Origin: Nomia melanderi
Lineage: Eukaryota > Arthropoda > Insecta > Hymenoptera > Halictidae
Assembly (NCBI RefSeq): GCF_051020985.1
Contig: NW_027475174.1
Span: forward strand, 124,001 to 188,000
Length of the DNA: 64,000 nucleotides
Direction: 5' to 3'
The notes under the pieces are model-generated. The model searched no databases, had not been told where the DNA came from, and was given only the letters and a program-made list of their open reading frames with translations. The position numbers and the translations under genes were made by a program. Shown one piece after another: positions 11,821-24,116 of this stretch (positions are counted from its first letter, which is position 1; every line of letters starts with the position of its first letter).

Positions 11821-12990
11821 CATCTGTGCAGCGGGAACGACCTCGGACAACCAGGGGCCGAGAAAACCACCGTCTCATGGGGCCGGACACTCAGGGTCGG
11901 CGAAAAATCCAATATATATCTGGTGATATCTCGGGTGCTATTAGAGATAGCGCAATAAACCAAAGTGAATTATCTGCAGGAGGCCCTGGCGCATGAATGT
12001 GTGCAGCGGGAACGACCTCGAACCACCAGGGGCCGAGAAAACCGCAGTCTCATGGAGCCGGACACTCAGGGTCATTTATCAGTCCAGCATATATCTGGTG
12101 ATATCTCGTGTGCTATTAGAGATAGCGCAATAAACCAAAGTGAGTTATCTGCAGGAGGCCCTGGCGCATGAATCTGTGCAGCGGGAACGACCTCGGGACA
12201 CAAGGGGCCGAGAAAACCACCGTGTCATGGGGCCGGGATGTCAGGGTCAGGGAAAAATCCAATATATATCAGGTGATATCTCGGGTGCTATTATAAATAG
12301 CGCAATAAGCCAAAGTGAATGATCTGCAGGAGGCCATGGCGCATGAATCTGTGCAGCGGGAACGACCTCGGACCACCAGGGGCCGAGAAAACCACCGTGT
12401 CATGGGGCCGGACACTCAGTGTCAGGAAAAAATCCATTATATATCTGGTGATATCTCAGGTGCTATTAGAGATACCGCAATAAATCAAAGTGCATTGTCT
12501 GTAGGAGGCCCTGGCGCATGAACCTGTGCAGCGGGATCGAACTCGGACCACCAGGGGCCGAGAAAACCACCGTCTCATGCGGCCGGACACTCAGGGTCGG
12601 GGAAAAATCCAATATATATCTGGTGATATCTCGGGCGCTATTAGAGTTAGCGCGATAAATCAAAGTGAATTATCTGCAGGAGGCCCTGGCGCATGCATCT
12701 GTGCAGCGGGAACGACCTCGGACAACCAGGGGCCGAGAAAACCACCGTCTCATGGGGCCGGACACTCAGAGTCGGCGAAAAATCCAATATATATCTGGTG
12801 ATATCTCGGGTGCTATTAGAGATAGCGCAATAAACCAAAGTGAATTATCTGCAGGAGGCCCTGGCGCATGAATCTGTGCAGCGGGAACGACCTAGGACCA
12901 CCAGGGGCCGAGAAAATCACCGTGTCATGGGGCCGGGATGTCAGGGTCAGGGAAAAATCCAATATATATCAGGTGATATCTCGTGTGCTA
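11821..12990. repeat. Block A3: shortened block A
   Basis: Contains m3, m4, m5, m1, m2, m3 and then the hybrid m5 that leads into block B. It is 10 monomers (two 5-monomer units, 1750 bp) shorter than A2. The final step goes straight from m3 to m5, so m4 is skipped near 12812-12872. The B2-to-B3 distance is therefore 4380 bp instead of 6130. Confidence 0.9.
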
Positions 12991-15900
12991 TTAGAGATAG
13001 CGCAATAAATCAAAGTGCATTGTCTGTAGGAGGCCCTGGCGCATGAATCTGGGCAGCGGGAACGACCTCGGACCACCAGGGGCCGAGAAAACCACCGTCT
13101 CACGGGGCCGGACACTCAGGATCAGGGGAAAATCCAATATATATCTGGCGATATCTCGGGTGCTATTAGATGCAGCGCAATAAACCATAGTGCATTATCT
13201 GTAGGAGGGTCTGGCGCATGAATTTGTGCAGCGGGATCGACCTCGGACCACCAGGGGCCGAGAAAACCACCGACACATGGGGCTGGGCACTCAGGGTCAG
13301 GGAAAAATCGAATATATATCTGGTGATATCTCGGGTTCTATTACAGATAGCGCGATAAATCAAAGTGCATTGTCTGCAGGAGGCCCTGGCGCATGAATCT
13401 GTGCAGCAGCAACGACCTCGGACCACCAGGGCCCAAGAAAATTACAGATTTTCGGTATCCGTCATCCAAGGTCATGTAAAAATCCAGCATATATCTGGTG
13501 ATATCTCGGGTGCTATTAGAGATAGCGCAATAAATCAAATTGCATTGTCTGCAGGAGACCCTGGCGCATGAATCTGGACAGCGGGAACGACCTTGGACCA
13601 CCAGGGGCCGAGAAAACCACAGTCACATGGGGCCGGGCACTCAGGATCAGGGGAAAATTCAATATATATCTGGTGATATCTCGGGTGCTATTAGAGATAG
13701 CGCAATAAACCAAAGTGAGTTATCTGCAGGAGGCCCTGGCGCATGCATCTGTGCAGCGGGAACGACCTCGGACCACCAGGGGCCGAAAAAACCACCGTCT
13801 CATGGGGCCGGACACTCAGTGTCAGGCAAAAATCCAATATATATCTGGTGATATCTCGGGTTCTATTACAGATAGCGCGATAAATCAAAGTGCATTGTCT
13901 GCAGGAGGCCCTGGCGCATGAATCTGTGCAGCAGCAACGACCTCGGACAACCAGGGCCCAAGAAAATTACAGATTTTCGGTATCCGTCACCCAAGGTCAT
14001 GTAAACATCCAGCATATATCTGGTGATATCTCGGGTGCTATTAGAGATAGCGCAATAAATCAAATTGCACTGTCTGCAGGAGACCCTGGCGCATGAATCT
14101 GTGCAGCCGGAAAGACCTCGGACCACCAGGGGCCGAGAAAACCACTGTCTGATGGGGCCGGACACTCAGGGTCATGGAAAAATCCAATATATACCTGGTG
14201 ATATCTCGGGTGCAATTAGAGATAGCGCAATAAATCAAAGTGCATTGTCTGTAGGAGGCCCTGGCGCATGCATCTGTGGACTGGGAACGACGTCGGACCA
14301 CCAGGGGCCGAGAGAACAACCGTCTCATGGGGCCGGACACTCAGGGTCAGGGAAAAATCCAATATATATCTGGTGATATCTTGGGTGCTATTACAGATAG
14401 CGCAATAAACCAAACTGAATTATCTGCAGGAGGCCCTGGCGCATGCATCTGTGCAGCGGGAACGACCTCCGACCACCAGGGGCCGAGACAACCACCGTCT
14501 CATGGGGCCGGACACTCAGGGTCAGGGAAAAATCCAATATATATCTGGTGATATCTCGGGTGCTATTACAGATAGCCCAATAAATCAATGTGCATTTTCT
14601 GTAGGAGGCCCTGGCGCATGAATCTGTGCAGCGGGAACGACCTCGGACCACCAGGGGCCGAGAAAACCGCAGTCTCATGGGGCCGGACATATCAGGGTCA
14701 GGGACAAATCCAATATATATCTGGTGATATCTCGGGTGCTATTACAGATAGCGCAATAAATCAAAGTGCATTGTCTGTAGGAGGCCCTGGCGCATGAATC
14801 TGAACAGCGGGAACGACCTCGGACCACCAGAGGCCGAGATAACCACCGTCTCATTGGGCCGGACACTCACGGGCAGGGGAAATGCCAATATATATCAGTT
14901 GATATCTCGGGTGCTATTACAGATAACGCAATAAATCAAAGTGCATTGTCTGCAGGAGGCCCTGGCGCATGAATCTGTGCAGCGGGAACGACCTCGGACC
15001 ACCAGAGGCCGAGAAAACCACAGTCTCATGGGGCCGGACACTCAGGGTCAGGGGAAAATCCAATATATATCTGGAGATATTTCGGGTGCTATTAGAGATA
15101 GCGCAATAAATCAAAGTGCATTGTCCGCAGGAGTCCCTTGCGCATGAATCTGTGCAGGAGGAACGACATCGGACCACCAGGGCCCGAGAAACTTACAGAT
15201 TTTCGGTGTCCGTCACCCAAAGTCATGTAAAAATCCAGTATATATATGGTGCTTTCTCGGGTGCTATTACAGATAGCGCAATAAATCAAAGTGCATTGTC
15301 CGTAGGAGGCCCTGGCGCATTCATCTGTGCAGCGGGAACGACCTCGGACCACCAGGGGCCGAGAAAACCACAGTCTCATGGGGCCGGACACTCAGGGTCA
15401 GCGGAAAATCCAATATATATCTGGTGATATCTCGGTTGCTATTAGAGATAGCGCAATAAACCAAAGTAAATTATCTGCAGGAGGCCCTGGCGCATGCATC
15501 TGTACAGCGGGAACGACCTCGGACCACCAGGGGCCGAGAAAACCTCCGTCTCATGCGGCCGGACACTCAGGGTCAGGGAAAAATCCAATATATATCTGGT
15601 GATATCTCGGGTGCTATTACAGATAGCCCAATACATCAAAGTACATTGTCTGTAGGAGGCCCTGGCGCATGAATCTGTGCTGCGGGAACGACCTCGGACC
15701 ACCAGGGGCCGAGAAAACCACCGTCTCATGGGGCCGGACACTCGGGGTCAGGGGAAAATCCTATATATATCTGGTGATATCTCGGGTGCTATTAGAGATA
15801 GCGCAATAAACCAAAGTGAATTATCTGCAGGTGGCCCTGGCGCATGCATCTGTGCAGCGGGAACGACCTCGGACCACCAGGGGCCGAGAAAACCTCCGTC

Positions 15901-16190
15901 TCATGGGGCCGGACACTCAGGGTCAGGGGAAAATCCAATATATATATCTGGTGATATCTCGGTTGCTATTACAGATAGCGCAATAAATCAAAGTGCACTG
16001 TCTGTAGGAGGCCCTGGCGCATGAACCTGGGCTGCGGGAACGACCTCGGACCACCAGGGGCCGAGAAAACCGCAGTCTCATGAGGCCGGACACTCAGGGT
16101 CAGGGAAAAATCCAATATATATCTGGTGATATCTCGGGTGCTATTACAGATAGCCCAATACATCAAAGTGCATTGTCTGTAGGAGGCCCT
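12991..16190. repeat. Block B3: third copy of block B
   Basis: Matches B2 at offset 4380. It differs by a 2-bp contraction of the (TA) run near 14887 (4378 after this point) and by GAGACAACC near 14487, where B1 and B2 read GAGGCAACC. It keeps GCATGAATCTGTGCTGCGG at about 16195, where B1 and B2 switch to m3 of block A. It then continues into different monomers, so the B3 end is a recombination branch point. Confidence 0.9.
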
Positions 16191-18933
16191 GGCGCATGAA
16201 TCTGTGCTGCGGGAACGACCTCGGACCACCAGGGGCCGAGAAAACCACCGTCTCATGGGGCCGGACACTCGGGGTCAGGGGAAAATCCAATATATATCTG
16301 GTGATATCTCGGGTTCTATTACAGATAGCGCGATAAATCAAAGTACATGTTCTGGAGGAGGCCCTGACGCATGAATCTGTGAAGCAGGAACGACCACGGC
16401 CCTCCAGGGCCCGAGAAACTAACAGATTTTCGGTGTGCGTCACCCAAAGTCATGTAAAAATCCAGTATATATATGGTGCTTTCTCGGGTGCTATTACAGA
16501 TACCGCAATAAATCAAAGTGCATTGTCTGTAGGAGGCCCTGGCGCTTCAATCTGGGCAGCGAGAACGATGTCGGACCACCAGGGACCGAGAAAACCACCG
16601 TCTCATGGGGCCGGACACTCAGGGTCAGGGGAAAATCCAATGTATATATCTGGTGATAGCTCGGGTCTATTAGAGATAGCGCAATAAACCAAACTGAATT
16701 ATATGCAGGAGGCCCTGGCGCATGCATCTGTGCAGCGGGAACGACCTCGGACCACCAGGGGCCGAGAAAGCCACCGTCTCATGGGGCCGGACACTCAGGG
16801 TCAGGGAAAAATCCAATATATACCTGGTGATATCTCGGGTGGTATTAGAGATAGCGCAATAAATCAAAGTGAGTTATCTGCAGGGGGCCCTGGCGCATGA
16901 ATCTGTGCAGCGGGAGCGACCTCGGACTACCAGGGGCCGAAAAACCACCGTCTCATGCGGTCGGACACTCAGAGTCAGGGAAAAATCCCATATAAATCTG
17001 GTGATATCTCGGGTGATATTAGAGATAGCGCAATAAATCAAAGTGAATTATCTGCAGGGAGCCCTGGCGCATGAATCTGTGCAGCGGGATCGTCCTCGGA
17101 CCACCAGGGGCCGAGAAAGCCACCATCTCATGGGGCCGGACTGTCAGGGTCATGTAAAAATCCAGCATATATCTGGTGCTATCTCGGTTGCTATTAGAGA
17201 TAGCACAATAAACCAAAGTGAATTATCTGCAGGAGGCACTGGCGTATGAATCTGGGCAGCGGGAACGACCTCGGACACCAGGGGCCGAGAAAACCACCGT
17301 CTCATGGGGCCGGACACTCAGGGTCAGGGAAAAATACAATATATATCTGGTGATATCTCGGGTGCTATTAGAGATAACGCAATCAACCAAAGTGAATTAT
17401 CTGCAGGTGGCCCTGGCGCATGCGTCTGTGCAGCGGGAACGACCACGGACCACCAGTGGCCGAGAAAATGACAGATTTTCGGTATCCGTCACCCAATGTC
17501 ATGTAAAAATCCAGCATATATCTGGTGATGTCTCGGGTTCCATTACAGATAGCGCGATAAATCAAAGTGCATGTTCTGGTGGAGGCCCTGACGCATGAAT
17601 CTGTGATGCAGGAACGACCTCGGCCCTCCAGGGCACGAGAAACTTACAGATTTTCGGTATCCGTCACCCAAAGTCATGTAAAAATCCAGTATATATATGG
17701 TGCTTTCTCGGGTGCTATTACAGATAGCGCAATAAATCAAAGTGCATTGTCTGTAGGAGGCACTGGCGCTTGAATCTGGGCAGCGAGAACGATGTCGGAC
17801 CACCAGGGGCCAAGAAAACCACCGTCTCATTAGGCCGGACACTCAGGGTCAGGGAAAAATCCTATATATATCTGGTGATACCTCGGGTGCTATTAGAGAT
17901 AGCGCAATAAACCAAAGTGAATTATCTGCTGGTGGCCCTGGCGCATGCATCTGTGCAGCGGGAACGACCTCGGACCACCAGTGGCCGAGAAAATGACAGA
18001 TTTTCGGTATCCGTCACCCAAAGTCATGTAAAAATCCAGCATATATCTGGTGATATCACGGGTTCTATTATAGATAGCGCGATAAATCAAAGTGCATGTT
18101 CTGGAGGAGGCCCTGACGCATGAATCTGTGAAGCAGGAACGACCTCGGCCCTCCAGGGCCTGAGAAACTTACAGATTTTCGGTGTCCGTCACCCAAAGTC
18201 ATGTAACAATCCAGTATATATATGGTGCTTTCTCGGGTGCTATTACAGATAGCGCAATAAATCAAAGTGCATTGTCCGTAGGAGGCCCTGGCGCATTCAT
18301 CTGTGCAGCGGGAACGACCTCGGACCACCAGGGGCCGAGAAAACCACAGTCTCATGGGGCCGGACACTCAGGGTCAGCGGAAAATCCAATATATATCTGG
18401 TGATATCTCGGTTGCTATTAGAGATAGCGCAATAAACCAAAGTGAATTATCTGCAGGAGGCCCTGGCGCATGAATCTGTGCAGCGGGAACGACCTCCGAC
18501 CACCAGGGGCCGAGAAAATTACAGATATTCGGAATCCGTCACCCAAGGTCATGTAAAAATCCGTCATATATCAGGTGATATCTCGGGTGCTATTAGAGAT
18601 AGCGCAATAAATCAAAGTGCATTGTCTGTAGGAGGCCCTGGCGCCTGAATGTGTGCAGCGGGAACGACCTCGGACCTCCAGGAGCCGAGAAAACCACAGT
18701 CTCATGGGGCCGGACACTCAGGGTCAGTGGAAAATCCAATATATTTCTGGTGATATCTCGGGAGCTATTACAGATAGCCCAATAAATCAAAGTGCATTGT
18801 CTGTAGGAGGCCCTGGTGAATGAATCTGTGCAGCGGGAACGACCTCGGACCACCAGGGGCCGAGGAAACCACCATCTCATGGGGCCGGACACTCAGGGTC
18901 AGGGGAAAATCCAATATATATCTGGTGATATCT
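14382..18933. repeat. 26-monomer HOR, unit 1 (4552 bp)
   Basis: Begins inside block B3 and ends where the same block-B sequence (TGGTGATATCTTGGGTGCTA) reappears at about 18934. The offset to unit 2 is a constant 4552 bp from about 14382 to 16830, then 4727 because unit 2 has one more monomer. The right half (16190-18930) is rich in type-B cassettes and in GGCCCTCCAGGG variants of the second dyad. Confidence 0.88.
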
Positions 18934-21900
18934 TGGGTGCTATTACAGATAGCGCAATAAACCAAACTGAATTATCTGCAGGAGGCCCTGGCGCATGCAT
19001 CTGTGCAGCGGGAACGACCTCCGACCACCAGGGGCCGAGACAACCACCGTCTCATGGGGCCGGACACTCAGGGTCAGGGAAAAATCCAATATATATCTGG
19101 TGATATCTCGGGTGCTATTACAGATAGCCCAATAAATCAATGTGCATTTTCTGTAGGAGGCCCTGGCGCATGAATCTGTGCAGCGGGAACGACCTCGGAC
19201 CACCAGGGGCCGAGAAAACCGCAGTCTCATGGGGCCGGACATATCAGGGTCAGGGACAAATCCAAGATATATCTGGTGATATCTCGGGTGCTATTACAGA
19301 TAGCGCAATAAATCAAAGTGCATTGTCTGTAGGAGGCCCTGGCGCATGAATCTGGACAGCGGGAACGACCTCGGACCACCAGAGGCCGAGATAACCACCG
19401 TCTCATTGGGCCGGACACTCACGGGCAGGGGAAATGCCAATATATATCAGTTGATATCTCGGGTGCTATTACAGATAACGCAATAAATCAAAGTGCATTG
19501 TCTGCAGGAGGCCCTGGCGCATGAATCTGTGCAGCGGGAACGACCTCGGAGCACCAGAGGCCGAGAAAACCACAGTCTCATGGGGCCGGACACTCAGGGT
19601 CAGGGGAAAATCCAATATATATCTGGAGATATTTCGGGTGCTATTAGAGATAGCGCAATAAATCAAAGTGCATTGTCCGCAGGAGTCCCTTGCGCATGAA
19701 TCTGTGCAGGAGGAACGACATCGGACCACCAGGGCCCGAGAAACTTACAGATTTTCGGTGTCCGTCACCCAAAGTCATGTAAAAATCCAATATATATATG
19801 GTGCTTTCTCGGGTGCTATTACAGATAGCGCAATAAATCAAAGTGCATTGTCCGTAGGAGGCCCTGGCGCATTCATCTGTGCAGCGGGAACGACCTCGGA
19901 CCACCAGGGGCCGAGAAAACCACAGTCTCATGGGGCCGGACACTCAGGGTCAGCGGAAAATCCAATATATATCTGGTGATATCTCGGTTGCTATTAGAGA
20001 TAGCGCAATAAACCAAAGTAAATTATCTGCAGGAGGCCCTGGCGCATGCATCTGTACAGCGGGAACGACCTCGGACCACCAGGGGCCGAGAAAACCTCCG
20101 TCTCATGCGGCCGGACACTCAGGGTCAGGGAAAAATCCAATATATATCTGGTGATATCTCGGGTGCTATTACAGATAGCCCAATACATCAAAGTACATTG
20201 TCTGTAGGAGGCCCTGGCGCATGAATCTGTGCTGCGGGAACGACCTCGGACCACCAGGGGCCGAGAAAACCACCGTCTCATGGGGCCGGACACTCGGGGT
20301 CAGGGGAAAATCCTATATATATCTGGTGATATCTCGGGTGCTATTAGAGATAGCGCAATAAACCAAAGTGAATTATCTGCAGGTGGCCCTGGCGCATGCA
20401 TCTGTGCAGCGGGAACGACCTCGGACCACCAGGGGCCGAGAAAACCTCCGTCTCATGGGGCCGGACACTCAGGGTCAGGGGAAAATCCAATATATATATC
20501 TGGTGATATCTCGGTTGCTATTACAGATAGCGCAATAAATCAAAGTGCACTGTCTGTAGGAGGCCCTGGCGCATGAACCTGGGCTGCGGGAACGACCTCG
20601 GACCACCAGGGGCCGAGAAAACCGCAGTATCATGAGGCCGGACACTCAGGGTCAGGGAAAAATCCAATATATATCTGGTGATATCTCGGGTGCTATTACA
20701 GATAGCCCAATACATCAAAGTGCATTGTCTGTAGGAGGCCCTGGCGCATGAATCTGTGCTGCGGGAACGACCTCGGACCACCAGGGGCCGAGAAAACCAC
20801 CGTCTCATGGGGCCGGACACTCGGGGTCAGGGGAAAATCCAATATATATCTGGTGATATCTCGGGTTCTATTACAGATAGCGCGATAAATCAAAGTACAT
20901 GTTCTGGAGGAGGCCCTGACGCATGAATCTGTGAAGCAGGAACGACCACGGCCCTCCAGGGCCCGAGAAACTAACAGATTTTCGGTGTGCGTCACCCAAA
21001 GTCATGTAAAAATCCAGTATATATATGGTGCTTTCTCGGGTGCTATTACAGATACCGCAATAAATCAAAGTGCATTGTCTGTAGGAGGCCCTGGCGCTTC
21101 AATCTGGGCAGCGAGAACGATGTCGGACCACCAGGGACCGAGAAAACCACCGTCTCATGGGGCCGGACACTCAGGGTCAGGGGAAAATCCAATGTATATA
21201 TCTGGTGATAGCTCAGGTCTATTAGAGATAGCGCAATAAACCAAACTGAATTATATGCAGGAGGCCCTGGCGCATGCATCTGTGCAGCGGGAACGACCTC
21301 GGACCACCAGGGGCCGAGAAAGCCACCGTCTCATGGGGCCGGACACTCAGGGTCAGGGAAAAATCCAATATATACCTGGTGATATCTCGGGTGGTATTAG
21401 AGATAGCGCAATAAATCAAAGTGCATTGTCTGTAGGAGGCCCTGGGGCATGAATCTGTGCAGCGGGATCGACCTCGGACCACCAGAGGCCGAGAAAATCA
21501 CCGTCTCATGGGGCCGGACTGTCAGGGTCAGGGAAAAATCCAATATATACCTGGTGATATCTCGGGTGGTATTAGAGATAGCGCAATAAATCAAAGTGAG
21601 TTATCTGCAGGGGGCCCTGGCGCATGAATCTGTGCAGCGGGAGCGACCTCGGACTACCAGGGGCCGAAAAACCACCGTCTCATGCGGTCGGACACTCAGA
21701 GTCAGGGAAAAATCCCATATAAATCTGGTGATATCTCGGGTGATATTAGAGATAGCGCAATAAATCAAAGTGAATTATCTGCAGGGAGCCCTGGCGCATG
21801 AATCTGTGCAGCGGGATCGACCTCGGACCACCAGGGGCCGAGAAAGCCACCATCTCATGGGGCCGGACTGTCAGGGTCATGTAAAAATCCAGCATATATC

Positions 21901-23660
21901 TGGTGCTATCTCGGTTGCTATTAGAGATAGCACAATAAACCAAAGTGAATTATCTGCAGGAGGCACTGGCGTATGAATCTGGGCAGCGGGAACGACCTCG
22001 GACACCAGGGGCCGAGAAAACCACCGTCTCATGGGGCCGGACACTCAGGGTCAGGGAAAAATACAATATATATCTGGTGATATCTCGGGTGCTATTAGAG
22101 ATAGCGCAATCAACCAAAGTGAATTATCTGCAGGTGGCCCTGGCGCATGCGTCTGTGCAGCGGGAACGACCACGGACCACCAGTGGCCGAGAAAATGACA
22201 GATTTTCGGTATCCGTCACCCAATGTCATGTAAAAATCCAGCATATATCTGGTGATGTCTCGGGTTCCATTACAGATAGCGCGATAAATCAAAGTGCATG
22301 TTCTGGTGGAGGCCCTGACGCATGAATCTGTGATGCAGGAACGACCTCGGCCCTCCAGGGCACGAGAAACTTACAGATTTTCGGTATCCGTCACCCAAAG
22401 TCATGTAAAAATCCAGTATATATATGGTGCTTTCTCGGGTGCTATTACAGATAGCGCAATAAATCAAAGTGCATTGTCTGTAGGAGGCCCTGGCGCTTGA
22501 ATCTGGGCAGCGAGAACGATGTCGGACCACCAGGGGCCAAGAAAACCACCGTCTCATTAGGCCGGACACTCAGGGTCAGGGAAAAATCCTATATATATCT
22601 GGTGATACCTCGGGTGCTATTAGAGATAGCGCAATAAACCAAAGTGAATTATCTGCTGGTGGCCCTGGCGCATGCATCTGTGCAGCGGGAACGACCTCGG
22701 ACCACCAGTGGCCGAGAAAATGACAGATTTTCGGTATCCGTCACCCAAAGTCATGTAAAAATCCAGCATATATCTGGTGATATCACGGGTTCTATTATAG
22801 ATAGCGCGATAAATCAAAGTGCATGTTCTGGAGGAGGCCCTGACGCATGAATCTGTGAAGCAGGAACGACCTCGGCCCTCCAGGGCCTGAGAAACTTACA
22901 GATTTTCGGTGTCCGTCACCCAAAGTCATGTAACAATCCAGTATATATATGGTGCTTTCTCGGGTGCTATTACAGATAGCGCAATAAATCAAAGTGCATT
23001 GTCCGTAGGAGGCCCTGGCGCATTCATCTGTGCAGCGGGAACGACCTCGGACCACCAGGGGCCGAGAAAACCACAGTCTCATGGGGCCGGACACTCAGGG
23101 TCAGCGGAAAATCCAATATATATCTGGTGATATCTCGGTTGCTATTAGAGATAGCGCAATAAACCAAAGTGAATTATCTGCAGGAGGCCCTGGCGCATGA
23201 ATCTGTGCAGCGGGAACGACCTCCGACCACCAGGGGCCGAGAAAATTACAGATATTCGGAATCCGTCACCCAAGGTCATGTAAAAATCCGTCATATATCA
23301 GGTGATATCTCGGGTGCTATTAGAGATAGCGCAATAAATCAAAGTGCATTGTCTGTAGGAGGCCCTGGCGCCTGAATGTGTGCAGCGGGAACGACCTCGG
23401 ACCTCCAGGAGCCGAGAAAACCACAGTCTCATGGGGCCGGACACTCAGGGTCAGTGGAAAATCCAATATATTTCTGGTGATATCTCGGGAGCTATTACAG
23501 ATAGCCCAATAAATCAAAGTGCATTGTCTGTAGGAGGCCCTGGTGAATGAATCTGTGCAGCGGGAACGACCTCGGACCACCAGGGGCCGAGGAAACCACC
23601 ATCTCATGGGGCCGGACACTCAGGGTCAGGGGAAAATCCAATATATATCTGGTGATATCT
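18934..23660. repeat. 26/27-monomer HOR, unit 2 (about 4727 bp)
   Basis: Second copy of the preceding unit. It shares with B3 the derived GAGACAACC (19039) and the short (TA) run (19439-19448), so it is closer to B3 than to B1 or B2. It carries one extra monomer at about 21390-21570 relative to unit 1. Its end leads into the mosaic that follows instead of returning to block B. Confidence 0.88.
21397..21571. repeat. Extra monomer in unit 2 of the 26/27-monomer HOR
   Basis: Unit 1 goes directly from the TATACCTGGTGATATCTCGG monomer (16818) to a tail with AGTGAGTTATCTGCAGGGGG. Unit 2 passes twice through the same TATACCTGG element (21372 and 21547). The size difference is one monomer, and the neighbouring copies are identical around the junction, so either a duplication in unit 2 or a deletion in unit 1 explains it. 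Confidence 0.8.
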
Positions 23661-24095
23661 CGGGTGCTATTATAGATAGCGCAATAAACCAAAGTGAATT
23701 ATCTGCAGGAGGCCCTGGCGCATGAATCTGTGCAGCGGGAACGACCTCGGACCACCAGGGGCCGAGAAAACCACAGTCTCATGGGGCCGTACACTCAGGG
23801 TCAGGCGAAAATCCAACATATATCTGGTGATATCTCGGGTGCTATTAGAGATAGCGCAATAAATCAAAGTGCATTGTCTGTAGGAGGCCCTGGCGCCTGA
23901 ATGTGTGCAGCGGGAACGACCTCGGACCTCCAGGAGCCGAGAAAACCACAGTCTCACGGGGCCGGACACTCAGGGACAGTGAAAAGTCCAATATATATCT
24001 GGTGATATCTCGGGAGCTATTACAGGTAGCCCAATAAATCAAAGTGCATTGTGTGTAGGAGGCCCTGGTGAATGAATCCGTGCAGCGGGAACGAC

Positions 24096-24116
24096 CTCGG
24101 TCCACCAGGGACCGAG
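24096..24116. other. Second dyad, perfect 8-bp form
   Basis: Left arm CTCGGTCC (24096-24103), centre ACCAG, right arm GGACCGAG (24109-24116), a perfect inverted repeat. Relative to the consensus both mismatched bases have changed (A to T on the left, G to A on the right), which makes a T-A pair. Related copies of the same monomer lie at 32672, 36520 and 40718. Confidence 0.88.
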
